DNA of 64,000 nt from an uncultured Candidatus Melainabacteria bacterium. GTDB lineage: Bacteria; Cyanobacteriota; Vampirovibrionia; Gastranaerophilales; Gastranaerophilaceae. Shown here one piece after another: positions 7,710-15,430 of the stretch; positions within the stretch are counted from its first letter, which is position 1, and the number at the start of each line of letters is the position of its first letter. The stretch is from NCBI GenBank assembly GCA_934667125.1, contig CAKULF010000003.1:62001-126000 (forward strand), read 5' to 3'. Under the pieces are notes generated by a model. It did not search any database, was not told where the DNA came from, and was given only the letters and a program-made list of their open reading frames with translations. A program made the position numbers and the translations under genes.

Positions 7710-7738
7710 ATTATATTCCCATCCAAAATTTTTTATAA
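7710..7738 (-). promoter_or_regulatory. candidate promoter of the small RNA
   Basis: TATAAT (7715 to 7710) with TTATAA 17 bases upstream, which overlaps the coaE stop codon. The -10 is perfect and the -35 weak. Confidence 0.4.
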
Positions 7739-8278
7739 CACCTCTAAAATTTTTTGAATTTTTTCCTTTAATTCTTCAATATCTCCATCATTTTCAACAA
7801 TAAAATCTGCCTCATTTTTAAACTTTGTATTTTGTTTTTCAAGCCTTATTTTTGCTTCTTCAACAGTTAAATTATTCCTCTTCATCAGCCTTTCAAGCCT
7901 TGTTTCATAAGCCGAATCAACAAAAATCATCTTATCAAATAAATTATTAAATCCTGCTTCATATATTAAAGCTCCTGAAACAAAAACTGTTGAAGCTGCT
8001 TCATTAAAGAGGTTTAAGATATATTTTTTTAAAATCGGATGAAAAATATTATTCAATTTTTCTAATTTTTCTTTATTATTAAAAACGATATTTGCTATTT
8101 TTTTTCTGTCCAAAGTCTGAAACTCTTTAAATATAGCGCTTTTCAATTCCTTATTATTTTCTAAAAGATTATGAGAAACAATATCCAAATCCACAACCAA
8201 AAACCCCAAAGAAGAAATAATCTTTTCAACTTCGGACTTTCCGCTTGCAATATTACCCGTTATTCCAATTTTTAGCAT
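7733..8278 (-). CDS. coaE: dephospho-CoA kinase
   Basis: A 181-residue CoaE, which phosphorylates the 3'-hydroxyl of dephospho-CoA in the last step of coenzyme A synthesis. The P-loop GITGNIASGKS is at residues 5-15, followed by VVDLDIVSHNLL in place of the usual DADxxxH/R motif. VFVSGALIYEAGF and VDSAYETRLERLMKRN form the substrate and lid regions. It is slightly shorter than the common 195-205. There is no ribosome binding site. Instead TAAAAT ends exactly six bases before the ATG, so the mRNA is probably leaderless. Confidence 0.92.
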   Translation of the reverse strand: MLKIGITGNIASGKSEVEKIISSLGFLVVDLDIVSHNLLENNKELKSAIFKEFQTLDRKKIANIVFNNKEKLEKLNNIFHPILKKYILNLFNEAASTVFVSGALIYEAGFNNLFDKMIFVDSAYETRLERLMKRNNLTVEEAKIRLEKQNTKFKNEADFIVENDGDIEELKEKIQKILEVL

Positions 8279-8284
8279 AACTTT

Positions 8285-8290
8285 ATTTTA
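8285..8290 (-). promoter_or_regulatory. -10 element of a probable leaderless coaE mRNA
   Basis: TAAAAT, then AAAGTT, then ATG, read on the minus strand. TTGAAT lies 18 bases further upstream as a possible -35. Confidence 0.5.
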
Positions 8291-8340
8291 CTTTAAAAAT
8301 AGTGTATAATTCAAATGATATAATTTTTGAGGAGAAAAAT

Positions 8341-9069
8341 ATGACTTCTAATCCTATGTTTAATTCAAGGGTGACAGAAAATGTTTTAACAGACGAAAAA
8401 CCGATGTCTATTCAAGGTTCAATCAATAAAACAATCGTTTTGACCCTGATTGTGGCGCTTTCAGGAGCTTATACTTGGAATTTATGTTTAGGCGGATTTT
8501 CAGATAAAGCAAATTTATTAGCGATTTTTGGCGCTGTAGTCGGGCTTGTTTTGGCTATTATTACAAGCTTTAGACCTCAAAACGCAAAGATTTTAGCGCC
8601 TGTTTACGCTATTTGCGAGGGGCTTGTTGTGGGGTCAATTAGCTATGTATTTAACAGTTTTTATCAAGGAATTGTGGTAAATGCTGTATCTATAACGATT
8701 TTGGCGCTATTAACAATGCTATTTTTATATAAAACAAAAGTAATCCAAGCAACCGAAAAATTCAGACAAGTTATCCTAATTTCAACAGTTGCCGTTGCAA
8801 TATTCTATCTTGCAGGCTTTATCGGTGCTTTGTTGGGTCATCCGATGACAATTTTTAACGGCTCAATGGTTGGAATTGTTGTTAGTTTTGTAATTTGTGG
8901 TATCGCTGCTTTTAACTTCATTTTAGACTTTGATTTTATCGAAAGAGGTGCAACAAACGGACTTCCAAGCTATTTTGAATGGTATGGCGCTTTTGGTTTG
9001 TTAGTTACCTTGATTTGGTTGTATATCGAAGTTTTAAGACTTCTTGCTCAATTGCAAGATAGAAAATAA
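8341..9069 (+). CDS. Bax inhibitor-1 / YccA family membrane protein
   Basis: A 242-residue membrane protein with a short polar N-terminus (NPMFNSRVTENVL) and about seven hydrophobic segments. This matches the Bax inhibitor-1/YccA (YbhL) family of putative ion-leak or stress proteins of the inner membrane. The conserved GAFGLLVTLIWLYIEVLRLL tail is visible, split here as GAFGLLVTLIW and YIEVLRLL. ATG 8341 is chosen because GAGGAG lies just upstream. Some members bind FtsH; here no partner is adjacent. It is monocistronic. Confidence 0.88.
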   Translation: MTSNPMFNSRVTENVLTDEKPMSIQGSINKTIVLTLIVALSGAYTWNLCLGGFSDKANLLAIFGAVVGLVLAIITSFRPQNAKILAPVYAICEGLVVGSISYVFNSFYQGIVVNAVSITILALLTMLFLYKTKVIQATEKFRQVILISTVAVAIFYLAGFIGALLGHPMTIFNGSMVGIVVSFVICGIAAFNFILDFDFIERGATNGLPSYFEWYGAFGLLVTLIWLYIEVLRLLAQLQDRK

Positions 9070-9071
9070 TT

Positions 9072-9095
9072 AAAGGGGATTAAATCCCCTTTTTT
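9072..9095 (+). terminator. rho-independent terminator
   Basis: AAAGGGGAT, loop TAA, ATCCCC followed by a run of six T. It ends the Bax-inhibitor-like gene. Confidence 0.9.
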
Positions 9096-9100
9096 AAAAT

Positions 9101-9125
9101 AAAAAAAGGCGGAGACAAGCTCCGC
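9101..9125 (-). terminator. rho-independent terminator
   Basis: On the minus strand GCGGAG pairs with CTCCGC and is followed by a run of T. It closes the truncated minus-strand gene next to it, so that gene was once expressed. Confidence 0.8.
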
Positions 9126-9150
9126 ATCAAACACAAAAATAAAAATTTAG

Positions 9151-9480
9151 TTATTTTCTAATTACATTAGTCACGCAACGAACACTCAATGGTGCGCTGT
9201 TGGGAATATTTTTAGATTCGGAAGTACCTGTTGAAAATACCGCATTTCCGGAAAGTAAATAATTTTTACCATTATCAAGCCATAAATATGCTGGGAAGCA
9301 TTTACCCGTGTCTTTTGTGCCATCAGAATGGGTATAATATGTGGCTCCTGCACAAATACTTGATGCAGTTGGGCAATAATTCATTCCGTCAGTTTTGGAT
9401 TCTGAGCATAATTGAAGTCCGGTACTATCTAAATATCTTGAAAAATAGCTAGAAAAAGTTGAATCAGCGTTTAAGTAGTA
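9151..9480 (-). pseudogene. C-terminal fragment of a pilin-like or surface protein
   Basis: The minus strand is open from 9151 past the first ATG (9384) up to about 9514 with protein-like sequence (YFSRYLDSTGLQLC, then YCPTASSICAGATY). It ends in SAPLSVRCVTNVIRK, and SVRCV is common at the C-terminus of FISUMP-like and pilin-like surface proteins. There is no start with signal or prepilin leader. At about 9480 the plus strand turns into a broken regulator gene. I read this as a gene that lost its 5' half. A 77-residue product from ATG 9384 is possible but unlikely to be functional. Confidence 0.55.
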
Positions 9481-9751
9481 TATTAAGTTTGCAGAAAAAA
9501 TCGATATTGAGCCTCAAAGCCTTAGCAATATTGAAAGAGGAAAATTTGCGCCATCGTTTGAAACTTTGCTTAAAATAGCGAATGTTTTGGAGGTTAATTT
9601 GTATGAGCTTTATCTTTTTGAAAAAGAGGATAATATTGAACTTATTAAAAATGAATTGATTGAAGTTATTAAAAATAACGATACGACGGCGTTTGAGCTA
9701 TATAGTTTTTATAAAAAATCTAAAATTCACCGTTATTCCCTAAGAGTTTAA
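9479..9751 (+). pseudogene. XRE-type helix-turn-helix regulator, 5' end missing
   Basis: Just after an in-frame TAG at 9476 the frame reads KFAEKIDIEPQSLSNIERGK and then FETLLKIANVLEVNLYELY. This is the second half of a Cro/CI-type helix-turn-helix: recognition helix, IERGK, and the IANVLxVxLxEL helix. The first helices (about 20 residues) and a start codon are absent. A shorter product from 9566 would lack DNA-binding residues. The gene was cut at the junction near 9480, where it meets a likewise truncated minus-strand gene. Its stop overlaps that of manC. Confidence 0.6.
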
Positions 9752-11136
9752 ACTCTTCCGTAGCAGTCTTCATAGCGAATAATGTCGTCTTCAGAAATAT
9801 AATCACCCTTTTGAACTTCAATAATCTTAAGTTCTTCATTATACGGATTTTGCAGTGAGTGCTTCATTTGAACAGGTATATCGATACTGTCGCCCGATTC
9901 AACTATATATTCCTTATCCCCTTTAATTACAAGGGCTTTGCCCTCTAATACAACCCAGTGTTCGGATCTGTGGTTATGAGATTGGATTGAAAGTTTTTGG
10001 TGTGGAAGAACGCAGATAGTCTTTGTTAAATAGCCTTTTCCGCTGTTCATACAAGTATAATAACCCCAAGGGCGAAAAACCGTTTTGTGGAGCTTGATTG
10101 TATCAGATTCTTTTTCTTTTAATTTTTCATATAATTTTTTAACGTTTTGCGAACTATCCATTTTGCAAGCCATAATAGCGTCTTCCGTTTCAACAAGGAT
10201 AACATTTTCTAAGCCCGAAACGGCTACTATTTCTTTTTGGGAATAGATAAATGAATTTTTCACTTCATCTACTACAACGCTTCCTGTTAAAACATTGCCA
10301 TTTTCATCTTTTTCTTTAACATTATAAAGCGCTTGCCAAGAGCCAAGGTCGTTCCAATCGGATTTCAATTCAACAAGAGCAATCTTATCGGATTTTTCCA
10401 TAATCGCATAATCGATTGAAATCGATGGCATTTTTTCGTAAATTGAATAATCGATTTTAGGAGATTTTGAAAAATCAAGCTCGCCCAAGTTTTCATATAT
10501 ATTATTAGCTAAAGTTTTAAATTCTTCTAACAGAACGGAAATTTTTGCCATAAAAATCCCGCCATTCCAATAATAACCGCCATCTGAAAGATATTTTTTA
10601 GCGGTTTCAAGATTTGGTTTTTCAACAAATTTATCAACTTTATAGCCAACGTCCAATTTTTCCAATGTTTTAATATAGCCATAACCTGTTTCAGGATATG
10701 TTGGTTTAATTCCAAAAGTTACGATATAACCAAGTTCCGCCAATTTAATTGCTTCATTTACGGTTGAATTGAAGTTTTCAACATCTTTAATTAAATGGTC
10801 GGATGGAACAATTAGGACGATATCGTCTTTGTTTTCTTTTTGCAAAAAGTATTCTAAAGCGCAAGCTATGGCAGGGGCTGTGTTTTTGCCCAAGGGTTCA
10901 GCTATAACGACATTATCTTTATCTAATTTATTTAATTGCAATTTAATATCTTGATAATGCTTGATATTAGTAACCGTAAGGGTTTCAGAGGCAGAAGAAA
11001 AATTATTCAATCTCAAAAAAGTCTGTTGTAAAAGACTTTCGTCATTATCCAATGAAAGCAATTGTTTAGGATACATATCACGAGATAAAGGCCACAAACG
11101 GCTTCCGCTACCACCAGCTAAGATAATTGATTTCAT
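9748..11136 (-). CDS. manC: mannose-1-phosphate guanylyltransferase / mannose-6-phosphate isomerase
   Basis: A 462-residue bifunctional enzyme (ManC/AlgA/CpsB type) that makes GDP-mannose for surface polysaccharides. The N-terminal nucleotidyltransferase domain begins with GGSGSRLWPLSRDMYPKQLL at residue 7, and KFVEKPNLETA is the second sugar-nucleotide motif. The C-terminal cupin domain has SIQSHNHRSEHWVVLEGKA, with the metal-binding histidines of the isomerase. ATG 11136 is chosen because GGGGAG precedes it; 20 upstream residues are unlikely to be translated. The phosphohexomutase at 54-56 kb could supply mannose-1-phosphate. Confidence 0.92.
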   Translation of the reverse strand: MKSIILAGGSGSRLWPLSRDMYPKQLLSLDNDESLLQQTFLRLNNFSSASETLTVTNIKHYQDIKLQLNKLDKDNVVIAEPLGKNTAPAIACALEYFLQKENKDDIVLIVPSDHLIKDVENFNSTVNEAIKLAELGYIVTFGIKPTYPETGYGYIKTLEKLDVGYKVDKFVEKPNLETAKKYLSDGGYYWNGGIFMAKISVLLEEFKTLANNIYENLGELDFSKSPKIDYSIYEKMPSISIDYAIMEKSDKIALVELKSDWNDLGSWQALYNVKEKDENGNVLTGSVVVDEVKNSFIYSQKEIVAVSGLENVILVETEDAIMACKMDSSQNVKKLYEKLKEKESDTIKLHKTVFRPWGYYTCMNSGKGYLTKTICVLPHQKLSIQSHNHRSEHWVVLEGKALVIKGDKEYIVESGDSIDIPVQMKHSLQNPYNEELKIIEVQKGDYISEDDIIRYEDCYGRV

Positions 11137-11197
11137 TTTTTCTCCCCTAAATACTTTAAAAAAGTTTATATAGTATTTATAACATAAAAATTTCAAT

Positions 11198-11203
11198 TAT
11201 AAT
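11198..11203 (+). promoter_or_regulatory. -10 element of a probable leaderless nuclease mRNA
   Basis: TATAAT, then AAGTTT, then ATG 11210. A perfect -10 ends six bases before the start codon, leaving no room for a ribosome binding site. Confidence 0.6.
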
Positions 11204-11209
11204 AAGTTT

Positions 11210-11908
11210 ATGAAGAAATTTATAATTACATTTTTACTTATTTTAGCAAATACGATTGTTGTGCAAGCGAGCGACTTTGGGCAATATAAAGTTTTAAAAG
11301 TTGTTGATGGCGACACTTTTTATGTTGATTTTAATGGAAATAATAAAATTGATAAAAACGAAAAAGTCAGAGTTAATGGGATTGATACGTTTGAAACAAA
11401 AATCAATGACGGTTTAACTTGGCAAAAGAAGATTTATAAGCTTTCAACTCGTCAAGCGCTTGGAATGGGCTATTTAGCTAAAAAATATGCTCAAAAACAA
11501 CTTTTAAACAAAACCGTTTATATTGATTTTTCGGCAGAACAAAAATATGATGCGTACAATCGTGGGTTGGTTTCTGTTTATTATAATTGCGGAAAAAACC
11601 CTTCAATCAGGTCAAATGGCATTGCTACGTTGAATTTTGTTCATCCGAGCGAATATTGTAGAAGTTATGAAAAAGATGTTCTTACCGAAGGTTTAGCGAC
11701 AATTTACACTAAATCCAACAAAGCACAACAATTAAGCTCATCTTTTAATAAATCAAATTTTAATAAAAATCTTAAAAATGCCAAAAATTTGAACCTATTT
11801 TTCTATGATTATTTGAATAAAAAATATTATGATATCAATTCGCCTAAAATGATTAATTATTCAGATAATAATTTGGTTGTTAAAAAAGGTTTTTGGTATT
11901 ATGACTAA
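11210..11908 (+). CDS. secreted thermonuclease (SNase) family protein
   Basis: A 232-residue exported protein with an N-terminal signal peptide (MKKFIITFLLILANTIVVQA) and a staphylococcal-nuclease fold. VVDGDTFYVDFNG resembles the calcium-binding strand. KVRVNGIDTFETK supplies the arginine and glutamate equivalent to Arg35 and Glu43 of the S. aureus enzyme, and YDAYNRGL supplies the Arg87 equivalent, so catalysis looks possible. Cysteines CGKN and EYCRS may form a disulphide. It probably degrades extracellular or periplasmic DNA or RNA for scavenging. It overlaps ldcA by eight bases (ATGACTAA). Confidence 0.85.
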   Translation: MKKFIITFLLILANTIVVQASDFGQYKVLKVVDGDTFYVDFNGNNKIDKNEKVRVNGIDTFETKINDGLTWQKKIYKLSTRQALGMGYLAKKYAQKQLLNKTVYIDFSAEQKYDAYNRGLVSVYYNCGKNPSIRSNGIATLNFVHPSEYCRSYEKDVLTEGLATIYTKSNKAQQLSSSFNKSNFNKNLKNAKNLNLFFYDYLNKKYYDINSPKMINYSDNNLVVKKGFWYYD

Positions 11909-12704
11909 AACCGTTGCGCTTGTTGCGCCAAGCGGAAATATTAAAGATATTGATGAATTAAATAAAAATATTGATGTTTTAAAAAAGTATTTTAATGTTA
12001 AAAAATATTTTGATGAAGCTGTGTCTTTAAATTACTTAGCAGACACGGACGAAAATCGGGCTAAATACCTTGAAGAAGCGTTTTTGGATGATGATGTTGA
12101 TATCGTTTTAAGCGTTCGTGGGGGTTATGGGGCTTTAAGAATTGTTGATAAAATTAATTATGGTTTAATTAAAAATTCATCTAAAATATATCTTGGAAGT
12201 TCAGACGCTACAATACTTTTGATGGCTTTAAGCAAAAAAACAAATATAAAATGCTATCATTCTTTAATGTTGATGAATGGTTTTTTGGATAATATTGAAA
12301 AAAATCTTGAAATAATTGAGAATAATTCTTTTAATTTAAAATTGGAGAAAATTAACCCTGCATACGCAAAAGGAAAGCTTTGGGGCGGAAATCTATCAAG
12401 TATTGTTTCAACTTTTTCAAATGAAGATTTATTGCCAAATGAGGATATAATCTTGTTTTTGGAAGATTTAAACGAACCGATGTATAAAATTGATAAGATG
12501 TTGTTTGAGATTTATCGAAACAAAAAATTGGCTGAAAAAATCAAGGGGATAATTTTCGGGGATTTTTATTTTGAAAAAGATGAAATTTATCCGCTTTTAA
12601 AGGATTTTTCAAAGCTGTTCGATGTTCCATCGGCGCTTAGTTTTGATATTACGCATAAGGCGAATAATCTGACTCTGCCTTATTTTAGGGATGTTGAGAT
12701 ATAG
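11901..12704 (+). CDS. ldcA: muramoyltetrapeptide LD-carboxypeptidase (peptidase S66)
   Basis: A 267-residue S66-family LD-carboxypeptidase, which trims D-alanine from murein tetrapeptides during recycling. VALVAPSG is the N-terminal strand. SVRGGYGALRIVDKI and LGSSDATILL (nucleophile serine) are followed by KGKLWGGNLSSIVS, then FLEDLNE, and THKANNLTLPYF with the catalytic histidine. The ATG at 11901 overlaps the nuclease stop, so the genes are coupled. It lacks a signal peptide, matching a cytoplasmic recycling role. It is a little shorter than the usual 300. Confidence 0.88.
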   Translation: MTKTVALVAPSGNIKDIDELNKNIDVLKKYFNVKKYFDEAVSLNYLADTDENRAKYLEEAFLDDDVDIVLSVRGGYGALRIVDKINYGLIKNSSKIYLGSSDATILLMALSKKTNIKCYHSLMLMNGFLDNIEKNLEIIENNSFNLKLEKINPAYAKGKLWGGNLSSIVSTFSNEDLLPNEDIILFLEDLNEPMYKIDKMLFEIYRNKKLAEKIKGIIFGDFYFEKDEIYPLLKDFSKLFDVPSALSFDITHKANNLTLPYFRDVEI

Positions 12705-12707
12705 GAT

Positions 12708-12736
12708 TAGACATTATTTAAAATTTATCATAAGAT
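12708..12736 (+). promoter_or_regulatory. candidate promoter of the small hydrophobic peptide gene
   Basis: TAGACA, 17 bases, TAAGAT. Transcription would begin near 12743, at the base before the CAGAGT arm that pairs with the 3' end of the predicted RNA. Confidence 0.45.
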
Positions 12737-12828
12737 TAATATGCAGAGTAAAAATAGCTCTTTTCTATGAAAAACCGACTACAAAATATTAGTCTTCGAG
12801 TTGGTTCTCGACTAGAAAGGGGGCTGAT

Positions 12829-12909
12829 ATGGATAAATTCAATATTAGTCTATTGCTGATTTTTTTGATTTTATGCGTATTGAAAAACGACTCCCACCAT
12901 AAAAGGTAA
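12829..12909 (+). CDS. 26-residue hydrophobic peptide, candidate type I toxin
   Basis: A tiny gene with a strong ribosome site, AAAGGGGG five bases before ATG 12829. The product starts MDKFNIS, has the hydrophobic stretch LLLIFLILCVL, and ends with the charged tail KNDSHHKR. That is the plan of type I toxins of the Fst/Ldr/TxpA kind, which insert in the inner membrane. The mRNA is predicted to be tightly folded. 5' CAGAGT (12744-12749) pairs with 3' ACTCTG (12956-12961), and TAGCTCTTT (12755-12763) with AAAGAGCTA (12926-12934). An antisense RNA overlaps its 3' end. Toxicity is an inference. Confidence 0.5.
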   Translation: MDKFNISLLLIFLILCVLKNDSHHKR

Positions 12910-12962
12910 GAGCCGTTAGTCTTCTAAAGAGCTATCGGTAGTCTGGCAAACTACCACTCTGT
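12883..12962 (-). ncRNA. candidate antisense RNA (type I antitoxin)
   Basis: A minus-strand RNA of about 80 bases is predicted from its own promoter. It has a 5' hairpin (GGTAGT with ACTACC) and ends with a hairpin ACGGCTC/GAGTCGT (12887-12916) followed by TTTTT, a good intrinsic terminator. It overlaps the last nine codons and the 3' region of the hydrophobic peptide gene on the other strand, as antitoxin RNAs do in txpA/ratA-like and bsrG/SR4-like systems. Its start at 12962 coincides with the end of the folded toxin RNA. Confidence 0.5.
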
Positions 12963-12968
12963 ATTTAT

Positions 12969-12997
12969 ATTATTTATCCTATTCCCTGTTTTGTCAA
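12969..12997 (-). promoter_or_regulatory. promoter of the candidate antisense RNA
   Basis: On the minus strand a perfect TTGACA (12997 to 12992), 17 bases, then AATAAT (five of six matches). This is one of the best -35/-10 pairs in the window and points away from prs into the small locus. Confidence 0.6.
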
Positions 12998-13021
12998 GGC
13001 TATAACCTGAAAATCGGGCTA

Positions 13022-14038
13022 TTACTCTTTTTTATATTCAATTTCAAATCCAAACAAGCTTGAAACGGATTTATCATCGTGAATTCTTGAAATTGCTTCG
13101 CCAAGAAGTGGAGCAACGCTTACTTGTTTGATTTTTTCAGGAATAACCGTATCTTTAAGCGGAATAGTGTTTGTTACAACAACCTCTTTGATAGGTGCTT
13201 TTTCTAATCTTTCAAGCGCAGGGCCGGAGAACACAGGATGAACCGCAAGAACATAAACTTCTCTTGCACCTTGTTCTTTTAAAAGTCTGGCTGCTTCGCA
13301 GATTGTGCCTGCTGTGTCAATTATATCGTCAAACATAACGCAAACTTTATCTTTAACATCGCCTATGATGTTGCAAGCGATAGCTGAATTGTGCTTATCA
13401 CGGCGTTTATCAATGATTGCAATTGGCGCACCAACTTGTTTAGCCAATGCTCTTGTTCTTTTAACACCGCCCATATCGGGAGAAACGCAAACAAGCTCAG
13501 AACCTTGTGTATCAATGTTTTTAACGTAGTTAACAATAACAGGAGTAGCATAAATATGGTCAACCAAAATATTAAAGAAACCTTGGATTTGACCTGTGTG
13601 TAAATCCATTGCTAAAACTCTTGTTGCGCCTGCTGTTGTTAATAAATCAGCGATTAATTTTGCTGTGATGGCTTCCCTTCCTGAAGCTTTACGGTCTTGA
13701 CGAGCATAGCCATAGTATGGAATAACCGCTGTGATTGATTTTGCACTTGCTCTTTTGAAAGCGTCTAAAATAATTAATAATTCCATTAAATTTTCATTAA
13801 CAGGATCGCAAATCGGTTGAACGATAAAAACATCATCCCCACGAACAGAATCTTGAATTTGAACGTAAATTTCGCCATCTGAGAAGTTTTTAATTGTCAT
13901 TGGCTCTAAATTTGTTCCAAGATATTCGGCAATTTCTTGCGCCAAAGGGTTATTAGAACGTCCTGAAAAGAGTTTAATGTCGTGAGTTGGTAACATTTTT
14001 TCAAGTTTTTTTAGTTGTTCTTGCATCTCAAGATTCAT
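13022..14038 (-). CDS. prs: ribose-phosphate pyrophosphokinase
   Basis: A 338-residue PRPP synthetase making phosphoribosyl pyrophosphate from ribose 5-phosphate and ATP for nucleotide, histidine and NAD synthesis. Diagnostic motifs are FSGRSNNPLAQEIA, FSDGEIYVQI, YYGYARQDRK, the metal/allosteric DLHTGQIQGFF, VSPDMGGVKRTRALA and the PRPP loop VMFDDIIDTAGTI. The length is slightly above the typical 315 because of extra residues at both ends. It begins directly after glmU, a pairing also seen in Bacillus (gcaD-prs). AGGAGAA precedes the start. Confidence 0.96.
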   Translation of the reverse strand: MNLEMQEQLKKLEKMLPTHDIKLFSGRSNNPLAQEIAEYLGTNLEPMTIKNFSDGEIYVQIQDSVRGDDVFIVQPICDPVNENLMELLIILDAFKRASAKSITAVIPYYGYARQDRKASGREAITAKLIADLLTTAGATRVLAMDLHTGQIQGFFNILVDHIYATPVIVNYVKNIDTQGSELVCVSPDMGGVKRTRALAKQVGAPIAIIDKRRDKHNSAIACNIIGDVKDKVCVMFDDIIDTAGTICEAARLLKEQGAREVYVLAVHPVFSGPALERLEKAPIKEVVVTNTIPLKDTVIPEKIKQVSVAPLLGEAISRIHDDKSVSSLFGFEIEYKKE

Positions 14039-15349
14039 TTAATTTTCTCCTTTTTGTGCTTGGGCTTTTTTGTCTGAAACCCAATTTTTTATTTCTTTTT
14101 GTGCGCTTCGATTTAGCGCTAAGCTGTCTTTTGAAACATCTTTGGTTATGCAACTTAAAGCTGCTATGAAGCTGTTTTCTTCTAAAGTTACGGGTGCAAC
14201 AAGTACGGAATTTGAGCCGATTGAAGCGCCATCTTTTATTGTTGTTTTAGATTTAACTTTGGTTATGGAATTGTAGTTTGCGCAAATTGTTCCTGCGCCG
14301 ATGTTGACATTTTGTCCGATTTCAACATCACCCATATAAGATAAATGACAAACATTTGTTTTTTTGCTAATAATTGCATTTTTTAGCTCTACAAAATTGC
14401 CGATTTTACACCCCTCAGCCACGCTACATCCGCCTCTTAGCCTTGCGAAAGGTCCAACTTTACAATTCTTTGCAATTGAGTTTTTTCCTTCAATATAAGT
14501 GTTTGGATAAATTATCGTGTCGCTTTCAATTGTCGTGTCGGGCGAGATATAAATGCTGTTTTTATCAACAATAGTAACCCCATCGTCCATAAGTTCATCC
14601 AATTTTCGATTTTTCATAATATTAAAAGCAACTTCAAGATTTTTTCTTGAATTTATTCCATATATTTCATCACTAATCGGGTTAACAAAGCCCATAACCT
14701 TGTAGTTCTTGTCATTTGCCCATTTTACGATATCTGTTAAATAATATTCTTTTTGAGCGTTATCATTTTTTAGTTCGTCAAAAGCTTGAGCTAATTTTTC
14801 CCAGTTAAGACAATAAATTCCGGTGTTTACTTCTTTAATTTCTTTTTGAGTTTCCGTTGCGTCTTTTTGTTCAACAATTGAAGAAACTTGATTGGATGAA
14901 TTTCTTATAATTCTTCCGTATCCCGTCGGGTCGTCAAAAAGTGTTGTCATAACCGTTAAATCGGCATTATTTTGATTATGATAATCAACAAAATCTTTTA
15001 GAGTTTTTGTTGTGATTAAAGGAGTGTCGCCACAAGTTATTAAAACATTTCCTTTAAAATCCTTTAAAAAAGGAACAGCTTGCTTTATAGCATGTCCTGT
15101 TCCCAGTTGTTCTTTTTGTAAGACTGTTTTGATATTTTTGAAATTTTTTGATAAATATTCTTCTACTGCTTGTGCGCCGTGTCCTACGATTACAAAGTTT
15201 TGCGAATTTTCTTCTAATGTTTGAATAGCGTCAATTACCCAACCAATTAAGGGTTTAGAAAATATTTCATGTAGAACTTTTGGCAAATCTGATTTCATTC
15301 TAGTGCCTTTTCCGGCGCCTAAAATAATGCTTTTTAATTCTTTTGACAT
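14039..15349 (-). CDS. glmU: bifunctional UDP-N-acetylglucosamine pyrophosphorylase / glucosamine-1-phosphate acetyltransferase
   Basis: A 436-residue GlmU, which makes UDP-GlcNAc for peptidoglycan and lipopolysaccharide. The N-terminal uridyltransferase domain starts LGAGKGTRMKSDLPKVLHE and contains QLGTGHAI and CGDTPLI. The C-terminal left-handed beta-helix has the hexapeptide pattern (VGPFARLRGG, IGNFVELKNA) and acetyltransferase residues in YMGDVEIGQNVNIGAG. I start at 15349, where GGAAG lies seven bases upstream, rather than the ATG five codons earlier. It shares an operon with prs. Confidence 0.95.
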   Translation of the reverse strand: MSKELKSIILGAGKGTRMKSDLPKVLHEIFSKPLIGWVIDAIQTLEENSQNFVIVGHGAQAVEEYLSKNFKNIKTVLQKEQLGTGHAIKQAVPFLKDFKGNVLITCGDTPLITTKTLKDFVDYHNQNNADLTVMTTLFDDPTGYGRIIRNSSNQVSSIVEQKDATETQKEIKEVNTGIYCLNWEKLAQAFDELKNDNAQKEYYLTDIVKWANDKNYKVMGFVNPISDEIYGINSRKNLEVAFNIMKNRKLDELMDDGVTIVDKNSIYISPDTTIESDTIIYPNTYIEGKNSIAKNCKVGPFARLRGGCSVAEGCKIGNFVELKNAIISKKTNVCHLSYMGDVEIGQNVNIGAGTICANYNSITKVKSKTTIKDGASIGSNSVLVAPVTLEENSFIAALSCITKDVSKDSLALNRSAQKEIKNWVSDKKAQAQKGEN

Positions 15350-15430
15350 TTTAACTTCCACCATTTTTTCTTAATCTTCTCACACAAATTGCAATAATAA
15401 AATGGTTTTTAAGTTATGTGAAATAATTTT

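Noticed and set aside
11877..11900. An eight-codon upstream extension of ldcA from a TTG codon.
   Set aside because: The ATG at 11901 begins just before the conserved VALVAPSG strand and overlaps the nuclease stop in the usual coupled manner.
12819..12835. GGGGCTGATATGGAT resembles the 5' end of tmRNA (GGGGCTGATTCTGGAT).
   Set aside because: No tRNA-like 3' end with a T-arm and no tag reading frame follow; the stretch is better explained as a ribosome site and the start of a small peptide gene.
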